A stretch of DNA of 64,000 nucleotides from Volvox africanus (lineage: Eukaryota > Chlorophyta > Chlorophyceae > Chlamydomonadales > Volvocaceae). Location: positions 1,612,001-1,676,000 of the forward strand of contig BSDZ01000008.1 in the NCBI GenBank assembly GCA_030268105.1, read 5' to 3'. Below, piece by piece: positions 23,682-41,998 of the stretch. The first letter of the stretch is position 1. Each line of letters starts with the position of its first letter. Under the pieces are notes generated by a model. It worked only from the letters and a program-made list of their open reading frames with translations, made no database searches and had not been told where the DNA came from. The position numbers and the translations under genes were made by a program.

Positions 23682-25698
23682 ATGGTGATGCAGGTGCGAA
23701 TGTAGTTCATTGCGAACAGCTTTATTTTCATTAAGCACAGTTGCTGGGCATTAAGACCGGCATGTTTTCCAGCTGAGAGTGAAATAAGACAATATTCCAC
23801 ATGTATGACAGGGGAACTTCAAGTTCCACCAGTACCAGGTGGTGGGCCGCCACCTGCCCACGGCCGCAGATGCCAATCCGACTGTGTACCGCATGAAGGT
23901 GTGGGCTGAGGATGATGTCAAGGCCAAGAGCAAGTTCTGGTAAGGTTGGGAATCGCGTCCAACTCGGGCTAATTGGCTGCAACCAGCGACGGCGGTGTTC
24001 ATGCCTGCTGTAAAGGATCGAAGGGAATTAAACTGCACAGCAACTTTGCAATTGCTTGTACATAAAATACGATATTATCATGCTTTCAAAGGTATAGCTC
24101 GTTGTTACAGTCTGACGGCTGTACCTTGCGGGGTGTCTCGTTTTTTGCAGGTACTTCCTCAGGAAGCTGAGGCGTGTGAAGAAGGCCAATGGACAGATTA
24201 TATCGGTGAACGAGGTGAGCGTGTGGAAAGCAATGTCTGGGGATGACCTGGTCAAGTGGTTAACGTCTCGAATGCCAGCCCTCCAGCGATAACAAAGGTT
24301 CCTCATGGCACCCTTCAAAAAGGTGGTACGAATAGTTGTTTCGGTTGATGGCAGCCGAGAGCGGTAGTAGGTGATGCAGCAACCGCAGTGGTGGCGGGAG
24401 CCTTGGGTTATGCTGGTGGAGGCGAGCAGAGCCGTCGGTGCACGGGAACTTGGGGGATAGTCAGGCGCCGGAGCTATCCCCTTGAGTTTCGCGAAACCAG
24501 CCATCGGGACGTATTGGCGGCATTATTTCCGAACAGCAGCGCTCCTGGAGCACATGAGCAGGTTTTCGCAGTTCAGATGCTTATGACCTCCGAGGGGGCG
24601 TCCGCATGATGTAAGATCAAGAGCCGCGCCAGAACAGCTTGGAAGATTGCAGCACCTGCTACCCGCCCAATGGTACTTAGCGGCGACATGCAGCCTGTTT
24701 ACGGCTGCGTTGGGCCAATGCCGCTGTGGTGAGGATGACTGCTTGGTGCAGCTTCCATATGACGGTTGGATGCATGGGGTGTCTGGACAGCAAAGGCGCC
24801 TCGTGGATTGCGTTGAAGCGCTCTTGCGGTGTTGATACGCAATGGCAGCATGGCCTCAAGAACATCCGTTTCATTAGTCGTGGACATCAAGGTCAAACGT
24901 AGTCGTAGCAGATGATCAGTTCCGTCCTTAACTGTGCCTGGTAGAACAAGAGTCGGACCAGACTGCTTAGCGGAGTGCTGCTGGGTATACTCGTCTCTAT
25001 TGAGCACCTTTCGTTTACCGATGCTTGCGTTGTCCCTGCCTGTCATGTTTGGGATCTGAAAGTGTCCAGTGGCTACGAGCTGGAAACGGATTAATGTGAT
25101 TATGGACGGCACTGCACCTGGGTCTAGATTCCCTCCGTCTGCGCATCTATTAATTCTAAATGTTTCCAGCATGCCCGATTGCATGATGTCCTAGTTTTTT
25201 GCACTGAATCGCTATGTTCTCCATTGGCTTGCTGAATCGTTACTTGTCCCACCAGCTATCGCTGACCACTGGTTCCGTATGCCCAAGTTAAGCTTTCAAA
25301 TTCTTATTGGCCTTTCTGCTTTGCCCCCAATATGTGTGTTTCTGTATGTACAGATCTTTGAGCGCAAGCCAACCCTGGCCAAGAACTACGGCGTGTGGGT
25401 TCGCTACCAGTCCCGCACAGGCGTGCACAACATGTACAAGGAGTACCGCGACGTGACCCTGAACGGTGCCGTGGCTCAGATGTACCAGGAGATGGCGTCG
25501 CGTCACCGTGTCCGCCCGGCCTCCATCCAGATTATTAAGACGGCGAACGTGGAGTACCACAGCTGCAAGCGTGCCAACACCAAGCAGTTCCACAACGAGA
25601 AGATTCAATTCCCCATTACTCACAAGTTGTCGCGCCCATCCAAGCCGGAGTTCCGGACGCTTTTCAAGGCCAACCGCCCCAACGTTGCCATGTTCTAA
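23682..25698 (+). CDS. RPL18A: 60S ribosomal protein L18a (eL20)
   Basis: Four exons (23682-23693, 23812-23939, 24151-24214, 25354-25698) join in phase to 182 residues; eL20 is usually about 175-180. The protein is recognised from [19 protein letters not shown], then [35 protein letters not shown] and [20 protein letters not shown], ending NRPNVAMF. It is a structural component of the large cytosolic ribosomal subunit. The tiny first exon (MVMQ) was chosen because it is the only nearby ATG whose donor (CAG/GTGCGA) gives the right phase; an alternative upstream first exon cannot be excluded. The third intron (24215-25353, 1.1 kb) is by far the longest and holds nothing I recognise. Confidence 0.96.
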
Positions 25699-25920
25699 GC
25701 GACCACGTTGCGCCTCGAGCTGCAGACTTGAAGCTTATGGCACGCTGTGGGTCGCTGCTGCTCGGTTTGGATGCCTCCCAGGGCTGGCGTCTGGGCTGCT
25801 GCGGCCGTCATTCGTACCGTGCTGTGTGGGATGCGGCGTTGTCGGTGGGGAGGGTAGGAGCAGTGGCGATAGCGTGGTGCTTGCCGGGGTGGGCGCCATA
25901 CTTGTTGCTGCCGTCGGGGA

Positions 25921-25932
25921 TGTAAAATGTAA
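25921..25932 (+). terminator. TGTAA polyadenylation signals of the eL20 gene
   Basis: Two TGTAA pentamers (25921 and 25928) lie about 225 bases after the eL20 stop codon. Between here and 26435 I see no other feature. Confidence 0.55.
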
Positions 25933-26435
25933 ACACTCGGGACGAGCATTTTCCTTCCTATTTTCGCATGGACCCTACCCGGTAGTAACGCTGGCATGGC
26001 TTTACACGCACGCGATTCCAGACCAGATCAGACCAGACAGTTAAGGTGCGCTAAGGAGCTATTTAGAGGATCAGAGCGTCATAGGAACAACATACAGATG
26101 AGGGATGTGTAGCTAAAAAGGGAAACTGTTTTGGTCTGTAGAGCCAAAGGCATGCCGATGACAAAAAAACCCCTCTGTTGATGACAGGCCACGTAGAAAG
26201 TTAGTGGAGGTACAATGAGGGAGCCGGATACCTAGTTAATTATCCATCGGCAGGAAATTCTGCAATTATTGCGAGAAATTGACCGCACGTTTAGGGAGGA
26301 AACATTCGCTAGGAATGGTTTTGCGTACGGCGTAAGGATATTTGTTTTCCAGCCAATAATCTTTAACTCTGCGTTGACACGGACTATAATTTAAACTCGG
26401 CTTTGTATATTCATTTATTTGCATCACAACTAAGA

Positions 26436-28877
26436 ATGCAGCAAAAGATGATGCAGCCGGCCTGCAAAGCACGTACTGCGGCGCGCTTCCCAAAGGGTGT
26501 CGTCGCACCATTCACCTGTATCAAGCCGATCCACACACGCTGTTCAATTGTATTAGAGGCAGCCATGCGTGACACGACGGCCGTTCCGGTCATGAGCAAG
26601 GGCGAGCTGAACCAATTTCCGGGCTCAGCTGGCGTCTATGCGGTGTTTGACAGGGATGGAGCTCTCCAATATATTGGCCTGTCCCGAAAGGTAATCGTCG
26701 CAGACCCAAATGTTTCTGTTGGGTGGTTTATGACATGCACGAACTGTCCGAAAACAGGTATCTGCAAGCGTTGCCGCACACATGCAAGAGCTCCCAGACC
26801 TTACTGGATCCATAAAATATGACATCGTTGAGGATGGCACCCGCGAAGGCCTGACGTCCGCGTGGAAGTCCTGGGTGGAAGAGGCGCGTAAGTCCGTGCA
26901 CGCTTCACAGCATCACATATCGCAAATCAATACGGCTTGCGAAACTCTGTTCTGCGGACTCTTTCCCCCCCTCTCCTTTATATGCATGGTTTAGTGGCTG
27001 AGACCGGCAGCATCCCTCCGGGTAACATGCCCGGAGAGACAAAGTGGCAGTCGCGCTCGGTTGCCCGTGCCACGAAGCCGGAGATTCGGCTAACAGCCGG
27101 GAAACCCATCCAGGGAATCACCATTGAGGGCATTATTGACCGGATTGTTAAGGAGAACTCGGTGAGGCTGGGACAGCAGCATCCCTGAGGAAATGGGGCC
27201 CTAGGGAAAGGGATTTCGCCCCTTTGTCGCGCTTGGCTACCAGACAGATTGCCAGAAGCCTCGTGACGTCGCACTCGCACATGTTAACTCGTGAAGTATA
27301 ACATGGGCGAGGAGCTGGTTGAACCCGATATGTTCATGTTGTGTGTGGGATAGGGGGGTACATCACCCGTGGCCACTAACCTGGCAGTCCCTACCTTCCC
27401 CGGTATTTCGGGGCACCCTCATCCAGTCTCCCATGCCGACTTCTCCGAAATCAGTGCTTTTCCCAGGTTCAGCACCCACCGCCGGCATCCAGCCGATTCT
27501 GCCGAATCAACTAAGGCGTCAACTCTGCTCCTGGTCCGATATGTTGTATGTGTACATGGAGCCTGACAAGTTGCTCGTAGTATTTATAATCGCCATAGTG
27601 TTCATGGGGTTGGGCACATCACGTGCTCAAGAAGTACTCGTACCTTATAGCCACTCATACCGGTTGTTGTGCAAATAGTTGTTGTGCAAAGCCGTTCCTG
27701 TTCACCAATTTCAGGTGGTGGTGTTCGTTAAGGGCACTCGGCAGCAGCCGCAGTGCGGCTTCAGCGCCCGCATGCTCAGTATCCTGACCACGCTCAAGGT
27801 GGGTGGGGATACATGAATACCGCACAGGTATGCACGCTCGTGAGCACGATAGAAAACAGCAAACCAAAGGAATACATGGACTTCTCATGTATGACACGAA
27901 ATGGGTGAATTAGCATAACCTCTTATAAGCTGCTGTTGGGATGAGCCACTGCGTAGAGGAAAACGGCAGCAGCCGCTGCGCCTTTAGGAAACATTATGTG
28001 CAAAGACGGGAAGGAAGGAAAATCATCCGTGAGTCAGGAGTATTGGAAAGAAGCACGCGGTTACAGAGATGTGCAAGTCCTCGTCCCCCCTCATATACAT
28101 ATTCCTGCACCCTTGAAAGCGGTGTGTTATTGAGACAATGAATGGTTTTCAGAGTCTGCGGTGTGGCAGTGGATGACTGGGTCATGAACTCGGGTCAATT
28201 ATTTACAGCTCCTGATCGACAGTCATCAACACGTAGATGGCACATCCCCACGTCCTGCCCAATTCCATGGCGTTTCACACAATGCAACGCATTACAGGCT
28301 GACTTTGAGGTGGTTAACGTGCTGGATGAGTACCATAACCCGGGCCTACGGGAGGCCATCAAATCGTACAGCCAGTGGCCCACCATCCCACAGGTAACGG
28401 GGTTTCGGGGAGGAACCAGAGCTGCGTGTGGTCCTGGTCTGCATGTGATGGGGGCAAATGGCCACGAACTGTCTAGGATCGCAATTGGGTGAGAATGTGT
28501 ATGCGCGTGCTGAAAGGCGTACCGAACTGAAACGGCTGTATATGCCATTGGCGGAGCTGTTCAAGGCGGGCGGTGAGGCATGGGTATGGTACCTGCAGGC
28601 AAACCTCCCTTTACGCTACTGGTTTGGCGATTCCGTATGCTGCGGTTGGGCCTATGTCTTTCGGATGCACTACTTGTGGCCCACCCAATCAGGCATTGGT
28701 GGATTTGTGATGCTCACTGCGCTCCGTTTACCGGTGCTTAGGCGTTAACGACCCAACATTATTGTTCCGCAGCTCTACATCGGTGGCGACTTTGTGGGCG
28801 GTGCCGACATCGCAGAGCAAATGTTGGGCACCGGCGAGCTTCAAACCATGCTGCGGGAAGCCCTGCAAAAGGCCTAA
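26436..28877 (+). CDS. GRXS16: Plastid monothiol glutaredoxin, GIY-YIG-like domain fused to CGFS glutaredoxin
   Basis: Six exons (26436-26690, 26758-26887, 26995-27161, 27715-27798, 28298-28393, 28773-28877) give 278 residues in phase. The basic, Ser/Arg-containing first 45 residues fit a plastid transit peptide. An N-terminal GIY-YIG-like domain follows ([20 protein letters not shown], residues about 57-130), then a linker ([20 protein letters not shown]) and a C-terminal glutaredoxin: [20 protein letters not shown] with the CGFS active site, [20 protein letters not shown] with the conserved cis-Pro, and [10 protein letters not shown]. Plant GRXS16 has this same architecture and is linked to plastid iron-sulfur handling and redox control. 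I chose the ATG at 26436 over one at 26403 because it gives a more typical transit peptide; the upstream one is in frame. Confidence 0.95.
27341..27535 (-). repeat. Dispersed repeat, copy 2 (inverted)
   Basis: Reverse-complement copy of the repeat at 54560-54757, including the left part missing from copy 1 (the AAGGCGTCAACTC / GAGTTGACGCCTT segment). It lies in the third intron of the glutaredoxin gene. Confidence 0.85.
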
Positions 28878-30259
28878 GGATGAGGCTTTAGGGCCATATC
28901 GGATCTTAAAACGTGCCAATGTCGAAGACAACGTTTCCCTGCGGTGCGAGCAGTGGCCAATGCTAGGTTGGCTTTCTTGAGGTTTCGAACTTTCGTCTGC
29001 GAATGTGTCTGTATGTGCGCGTGTCTATTGGGACCGCCACCTCAGATCAGAAAATGAAACTAGCTGCTAGTCATGAACATATGGGCAATTATAAGGAACG
29101 CGGACGGATGGTGCGCCTCAGTTTGCCGCATCTGAAGGGAGAGGACAACGCGCATACACAAAGTTTCGAGGGCACGACACAGCCCCGTGTGCTTAGGCCA
29201 TGTCGAGACTAGGATTTAGGTGTCGTCACATTCGCATGGGACGAAGATGAGTAACTGGCGGTGTGTTGGGAAGTGTGAGCTCATGACCTCAATTCCTAAA
29301 TCGCATCAACATGGGCCCGGATATTGCCTCCCCTGGAGGAGCTTCGGTGGATCAGGTTGGGTGATGTTTGTCGTGCCCTCGTGTTCCAGTACATCTAGGA
29401 GGACGGTCTGCTTTATATGTATCTATGCTGGAGGTAGGCCTGGCTTTCTTTTTCTGCTGCTACTGCTGCTGGAGTCGGTGGTCGTGTAGCTGTTGCTGTA
29501 TCGTGGTGCTAGGTGCGATCGTCGTATTTGGCCCCCCTGTTGCTGTTACTGTGGCTGTGATAGAAAGCTATTGTGGCTGGGGACGTTGACCTTTAAGAGG
29601 CCTTCAGAGCGCCTTCGACATGCGCTTGCGATGGCACATCGACAGGACGCAGATCGCTACCCTGATTGCTTCAACAGGGTGATTGGTCGCTCGGCTCTTG
29701 TCTGAGGTGGAATCGGCGCCTGAGGCTCAACAGAAGCTTCAAGACGCACCCATCAGTGAATGCTTTGACAGGATTGCGTTCGACTCTTTTTTAACAGCGA
29801 TGGAGAAACGTGTGCACGGATGGAAAGGATTTGGGGATGTGGGAAACGGAGGGGTCCCCGTCTTACCCTTTTCGCTTGGTGCCGATCATTACATTCGGCA
29901 CAGAGACGGGAGAGGCGTCTGTAGGGCACGACGTCATGGAGAGATCAATGGGGAGACGTAAACATGCCCATTTGCGGTACCTAGAAAACTTTATCACTTG
30001 TACAATGCGGTACGGCAGTACAGCCATTGTACGACCTCTCTACTTCTGCCGTAATGACCAATACAACTGAGAAGGAGAAAGAGCAGCGCGGTTTCGCAGT
30101 CCGGCAAATTCCACAAAACAGAGAAGGGGACGGCTTACGCTCTCATCAATTATCTTTCCCATAAAATTGAAAGCAAGAGCGTCCAACCCTCCCTGGGGGC
30201 ATAATGCTGCCAACCACGCTCCTGAAGCTCCAGAATCTTGATGTTCATTCACTTGGGCT
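28878..30259. other. Intergenic region between convergent genes
   Basis: Both the glutaredoxin (plus) and kinase (minus) genes end into this 1.4-kb stretch, so it should hold two 3' untranslated regions. Short open frames exist but none resembles a known protein. I found no TGTAA at a convincing distance for the glutaredoxin gene. Confidence 0.45.
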
Positions 30260-36874
<6,615 letters not shown>

Positions 36875-39800
36875 CTGGAGAAGGCGGAAAGGGGGATTAC
36901 AAGCATGAGTCCACGGAAACCAGAAGGGGAAGAGGAGGGGAAGCGGGGGCAGGGAAAGAGGAGAAACCGAAGATATGTAAAACCCATGGGATACCACAAC
37001 ATATTAAATGGGGAGCAGGAAAAGCTTGTAATGCGAGAAGAAGCTCACGGGAGACTCATGACTGGCCGAATGCCCACACATCTAACACGCTCCTGCAAGA
37101 TACAATCAAGACTGGTGGCCTCCCCTTCTATTATTTACTCGACCTCGGTACCTTCCTATCACGTTAGGTTCGCTCAATTTATCTTAGGCGACAACCTTGG
37201 GCCTAGGCCTCGCTCTCGTAACCCAGCCCGGCCAAAGTCTGAAGCCCACCAACAACCTTCCCCGTTGCGTTAGGTATAGCTCTGAGAGATCCTACCCCCG
37301 CCAGCTGGGAACTGCAGCTCAGACGGGGCCCCTATTCCGCTTGTCTTTGCAGCTGCCGGTGAGTTTGTAGGCTGAGACACCGGTGAATCCCCAGGGACGC
37401 TTCCAGCACGCAGAAACAATCGGGACGAGCGCGTGCGGTCTGCGAGTGTAGGCCAACCCGATGGATGGTTGACTATGTATGGACCCCGGTTGGAGGGTAA
37501 AGAATAACAAATACGGATATAACATGGTGATTCTTATTGAGTCTCAGAATGTAGTCAGTAGGCACGGCCGCAGCAAGGGCGCGACTGTCAGATTGCCCAA
37601 GTATCAGAAGTTTGGCAAAATGTAGGAAAAGAAAGTTAATGGACAGACCTGTAAAAGATGGTTTCCGTCGACAAAAATCTGTCCATTTGCAGGCCCGCGG
37701 GGTAACACAAGGACAAGATGAGTTGCTTTCAAATGGTAAACGAGAACCCAGATGAATTGGACGATCAACCAACAAAGCCATTGTTTAATTGAATAAAGCT
37801 TCAAGTACCCTTGCTAGATGGTGAAGTCCCAAAGTATGTCGATGTGCGAGCCGTGCGAGGCTGCGAGCACTTGATATTCTGTGAAACGACGAGCACAATT
37901 TCAACCCCAGAGGCAGTTTTGCATGAGTCAATCACACCTAACACATAATCGGGCGCAACAGATGAAACAAGCTCGTGATCGAGACGCGTTAACCAATATC
38001 GGATCAACAAATACCAACTGACAACTGTCTTCAGAAGTGCCGATGTCTGAGACTCTGAGTGGTCCACTGCTCCATTTTGCACTGTCATATGCCTTCATAC
38101 ATGTGTGCTTTGTTGATCATATGATATTTTCATCACACGAGTCAGCCCGTTAAGAGACAAGTATAATAAAAGTTGAGGTGTTGGTTGCGCCGATGGGCTC
38201 CCGATGATTGGCTTGGTTACACTCGGAATATATACAGTTAGGTTACAAACACTGCAATAGGAATCTACGTTCAGATCGCTCGCTAACCGAACATAGCGCT
38301 GGACCTGTAGACGGACCTGTAGACGGACTGTACGATTGAAGATCCTACCTCAGGGGCACTGGCCTGCCAAAGATCTGCTCAACAGGACCGCCCAAACCAT
38401 GGCCAGAGTTCAGTCCAGAGATTCGGACTTCCTTTTCTGTACTATATTCTGTACTTTCTGGGGATCCTACTAACACCCTGTAGCGTCCTGGCGTTGATGC
38501 AGCTGCGCAGCTTGCTAGGCTACCACGTAGCGGTAGTCAGGATACCAGCTCATTGTTAGCCCGCGGGCAACTGAGCCTTTGATGTTTCGGAAAGGTGAAA
38601 GACACATACGTGATTTGACTGACGGTATTGAACCCGAGAACCCCAGAATGTCTGAGTGTATCGCAGTGTACCATGCATGCAACATACTATTGTGCCTTTG
38701 ACCCTCCTTGACTGCACTCCAATCGCTTGATACCGGCGATTCACGGGCATACAGTCATCTGAACACTTTTCTACTTTCCTGGTTTGCCTCAAGAATTATT
38801 TTTCAGTTCGTGATTCTTAGACGTACCCCGACATCTCTAAGAGCCATGCTGGATCTCTGCGTATGCGGCATTTCATCGGAGAGGCCATTTTATTGACCAT
38901 ATCTGAGCAAGAGAAGAGGCGCATGGGGGATCGATATGGTACACGTCCTGAACTGTACATTATTATTGAAGGGCTTGACAAAACGGATTATAGGGCTGCG
39001 ATTTTGATAGTACATGTACGTAATGCACACCTCTTCGTAAGTCTGAAGCACGGTACACTAGGCGGGAAGGAAACTGAAAGCTGGCCACAGAAGCATCACG
39101 CCTTCCTTGAGCTCTCATAACAAAAATTGCAGCAACAACAGCAGCCGCAGCGGCAGGTACCGCATCTGCAATCGCAGCTTGTCAGATACGGCCGGATTGC
39201 GGTAGCATTTGGGTTCTCCTAATTTCCCTTTCCCTAGATGATATTCGCAGAGCAAGAAGCCTGACCGCGGAAGATGATATAGACACTGCCACATAAGGCT
39301 CACTTTGATGGCAAGGGTTTACACAACCGTGTGCGCACACATTAGGACCGAAATACGGCGCCTGAAATCCGCTTTGGACACTGCAAGGCAATGCCCGGCA
39401 AGAAAGATTAGATGAAGCTGCTGCGCTAACAAAAATAATAATTAATAACCGCACACCGTCACACAAGTTCTGCGTGTTCCTTGGGCGCGAGGTCTTTTTC
39501 GTCATCGCAAACGAAACAGTCTGATTCCTCGTTCGTCACCCAGCGCGCAGTGTTATCTAATAAGGCAGGCCTGTCCACATTATGCCTACTTCGGCAAGCC
39601 TACTTCATGTTGCCTTTAGGCTCGCAATTTCCTCCCATGCGCGCAGAATCTTTCCCAACCCTTCCCCTTTTCATCAATACGTATGCATCCCCAAAAGACA
39701 TGCACTTTTCATGGGCCCCGCACTGGGCTCGCGAAGTGTCCGGATAGGAACAGACAATTTTGCCGGCACGTCAGCGACTCTTTGCCTCCTCCAACAGAAA

Positions 39801-40433
39801 GGGCTATACACCATAAGTTCGAAGGTCACAAGATCAGGGGATCCGACGAGTGAAGATGGTCTCACGACATAATGCGGTATTGACATACTTGGCTCGGCTC
39901 GGCGGAAGCACATCCTTTATTCGTTTGCAACCGCGTGTGTGGAAGAGCACAGAGACACGCATACACGGACATCCAGCCAAAAGACAGACAGAGAGACAGA
40001 CAAATTGAGAGACACCAGACGAGACACACATACACACACGCACACGCACACCCACACGCACCTTTCACAATACACATGCCTTGTACCAACCACACATGTA
40101 TGCCCTTTTAGGTTACCTCTCCATGATGAGGAGAACGCTCCGAAGCCATGGATTTGTCAGCCCTATACAGCATCCTGAGCGCCGTCCTCCTTTAGACGGC
40201 CGACCACTGCCACTTCCTGCTTCCTAGGATTGTGCGCATCCCGCCATCCCCCTTGATCCCCTTTTCCCACTCCTCATTCGGTCATTTTATCTTCCTTCCC
40301 CATCTCACCCCGTATCAGGCTACCCCGTATGTGCAGCATAGATACATGTGGAAAGCCAGATTGAAGTCACATCCGCCTTGCTTTAAATCGTAAATAGTCA
40401 TAGATCTATTACAGACACTGATAAGCTTACATG
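36875..40433. other. 3.5-kb region with no recognised gene
   Basis: The missing first exon(s) and promoter of the kinase gene should lie at the left of this stretch. Several open frames of 60-105 codons occur on both strands (for example 37801-38088 minus and 38863-39120 plus), but none has a family motif or compatible splice context. A short tandem duplication ACCTGTAGACGG occurs near 38303. A (CA)n tract lies at 40024-40060. Confidence 0.4.
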
Positions 40434-40503
40434 TCTAGTTCTTTGCCTACCCGCATGCCGGTTGTTTTCCAACAACCAGCATGCGGGTAGGCACAGAACT
40501 AGA
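40434..40503. repeat. 70-nt inverted repeat (hairpin)
   Basis: TCTAGTTCTTTGCCTACCCG and its continuation pair with the reverse complement ending at 40503 around a TTCC loop. Each arm is about 33 nt with one or two mismatches (CTTTG versus CAGAG near the base). It lies 125 bp before the (CGTN)n array. Confidence 0.9.
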
Positions 40504-40627
40504 CCTTGGCGATTGTATTCGCATGCGCCGACGCCATCACCGTAGATCCCACCAGGCATGTTGTCGCGCACTTCGGGACCTTGTGCACCACAACGCACTG
40601 CTGGGCGAAAGGTCGAACCAAGGGCAC

Positions 40628-41287
40628 GCGTCCGTCCGTCCGTTCGTCCATCCGTTCGTCCGTGCGTTCGTCCGTCCGTTCGTCCGTCCGTTCGTCCGTG
40701 CGTTCGTCCGTCCGTTCGTCCGTGCGTTCGTCCGTTCGTCCGTGCGTTCGTCCGTCCGTTCGTCCGTGCGTTCGTCCGTCCGTTCGTCCGTCCGTTCGTC
40801 CGTGCGTTCGTCCGTCCGTTCGTCCGTCCGTTCGTCCGATCGTCCGTCCGTTCATCCGTGCGTTCGTCCGTCCGTTCGTCCGTCCGTTCGTCCGTCCGTT
40901 CGTCCGTGCGGTCGTCCGTCCGTTTGTCCGTCCGTTCGTCCGTGCGTTCGTCCGTGCGTTCGTCCGTCCGTTCGTCCGTGCGTTCGTCCGTCCGTTCGTC
41001 CGTGCGTTCGTCCGTCCGTTCGTCCGTGCGTTCGTCCGTTCGTCCGTCCGTTCGTCCGTGCGTTCGTCCGTGCGTTCGTCCGTGCGTTCGTCCGTGCGTT
41101 CGTCCGTCCGTTCGTCCGTGCGTTCGTCCGTCCGTTCGTCCGTGCGTTCGTCCGTGCGTTCGTCCGTGCGTTCGTCCGTGCGTTCGTCCGTGCGTTCGTC
41201 CGTCCGTTCGTCGTCCGTTCGTCCGTGCGTTCGTCCGTCCGTTCGTCCGTGCGTTCGTCCGTCCGTTCGTCGTCCGTTCGTCCGTCC
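40628..41287. repeat. (CGTN)n array, about 660 bp
   Basis: A tetranucleotide-periodic array in which every fourth position varies among C, T and G (CGTC, CGTT, CGTG), mostly ordered as CGTCCGTT and CGTCCGTG units. Occasional 4-bp phase losses (CGTTCGTCGTCC near 41206 and 41266) and rare variants (CGATCGTCC at 40836) occur. There is a CpG about every 4 bp. The several 200-320-codon open frames here on both strands are repeat artefacts. Confidence 0.95.
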
Positions 41288-41289
41288 CG

Positions 41290-41998
41290 TTCATCAGTAA
41301 TGCACGCCATGGAAAAGTTTGGAAATGTGACCCTTTGATGTTGGTTTTGAAGCTGCGCCCCAAAATTTAGGTCGAAGGTTGTTGTTCTTCCTTTTCGCGG
41401 GGCCTCGCATGCTTCCCACCCAGAAGCCCGTGCCTCACATCTTCCTACCGTTATCGGATTCGGTTGGCACCTCAAAACGCCAGCACTAAAACACTGTAAC
41501 ATGGTCAAGCCAGTAAATAATCTGTAAGCCACCTTAGGGTGCGTCATTTAGGTAGCCAAACAGCGGTCCCAAGATCAATACGCATAACTTCTATCATCCT
41601 TATTAATCCATGATCCCAATACTACAAATACGTTAAATGGTCTCGTCATGTATCGCATTCCTTCCAAGTGTTCAATGTCATCTGCGCTTCCCCTCCGTCG
41701 GCTCCCTTACCTCTGTATGGGAATTGTGTGGTAAGTGTGTTTGTCCCTCTACACCCCTCCCTTTACCCTTTTCCGCTTCACCCCGTCTTCCCATCCCGTC
41801 CCTGCGGCCTACCCTTTTCCTGACCCATCCGCCACTGTTTACTGAAAAAAATAGGCGCCGGCGTCTGGCAAGCCTGCTGCCTGGCAAGCCTGCTGCCTGG
41901 CAAACGGCGAAACATAACGGGTCCGGAAACAAGAAGCCATGCGGCGTCCGGCAGCTGGCGTAGTGCTACAATGATCCTGTCGCGAGAATGCAAAGACA
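41290..41998. other. 3' flank of the SRCR gene
   Basis: No gene recognised. A tandem duplication of about 16 bp (GCAAGCCTGCTGCCTG) lies at 41866-41900. No TGTAA signal was identified on the minus strand. Confidence 0.4.

Noticed and set aside
37319..38088. Minus-strand frames of 68-102 codons as possible first exons of the kinase
   Set aside because: None ends in a donor with the phase needed to join the exon starting at 36874, although a missed small exon remains possible.
38863..39120. 85-codon plus-strand open frame
   Set aside because: No family motif, no convincing start context and no splice partners; probably chance.
40628..41287. CRISPR-like array
   Set aside because: The repeat is a continuous tetranucleotide array with no unique spacers.
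40398..41547. Several overlapping 200-320-codon open frames on both strands
   Set aside because: They arise from the (CGTN)n array, whose 4-bp period lacks stops in most frames; composition is only a few residues (R, T, D, G or V, R, P, S).
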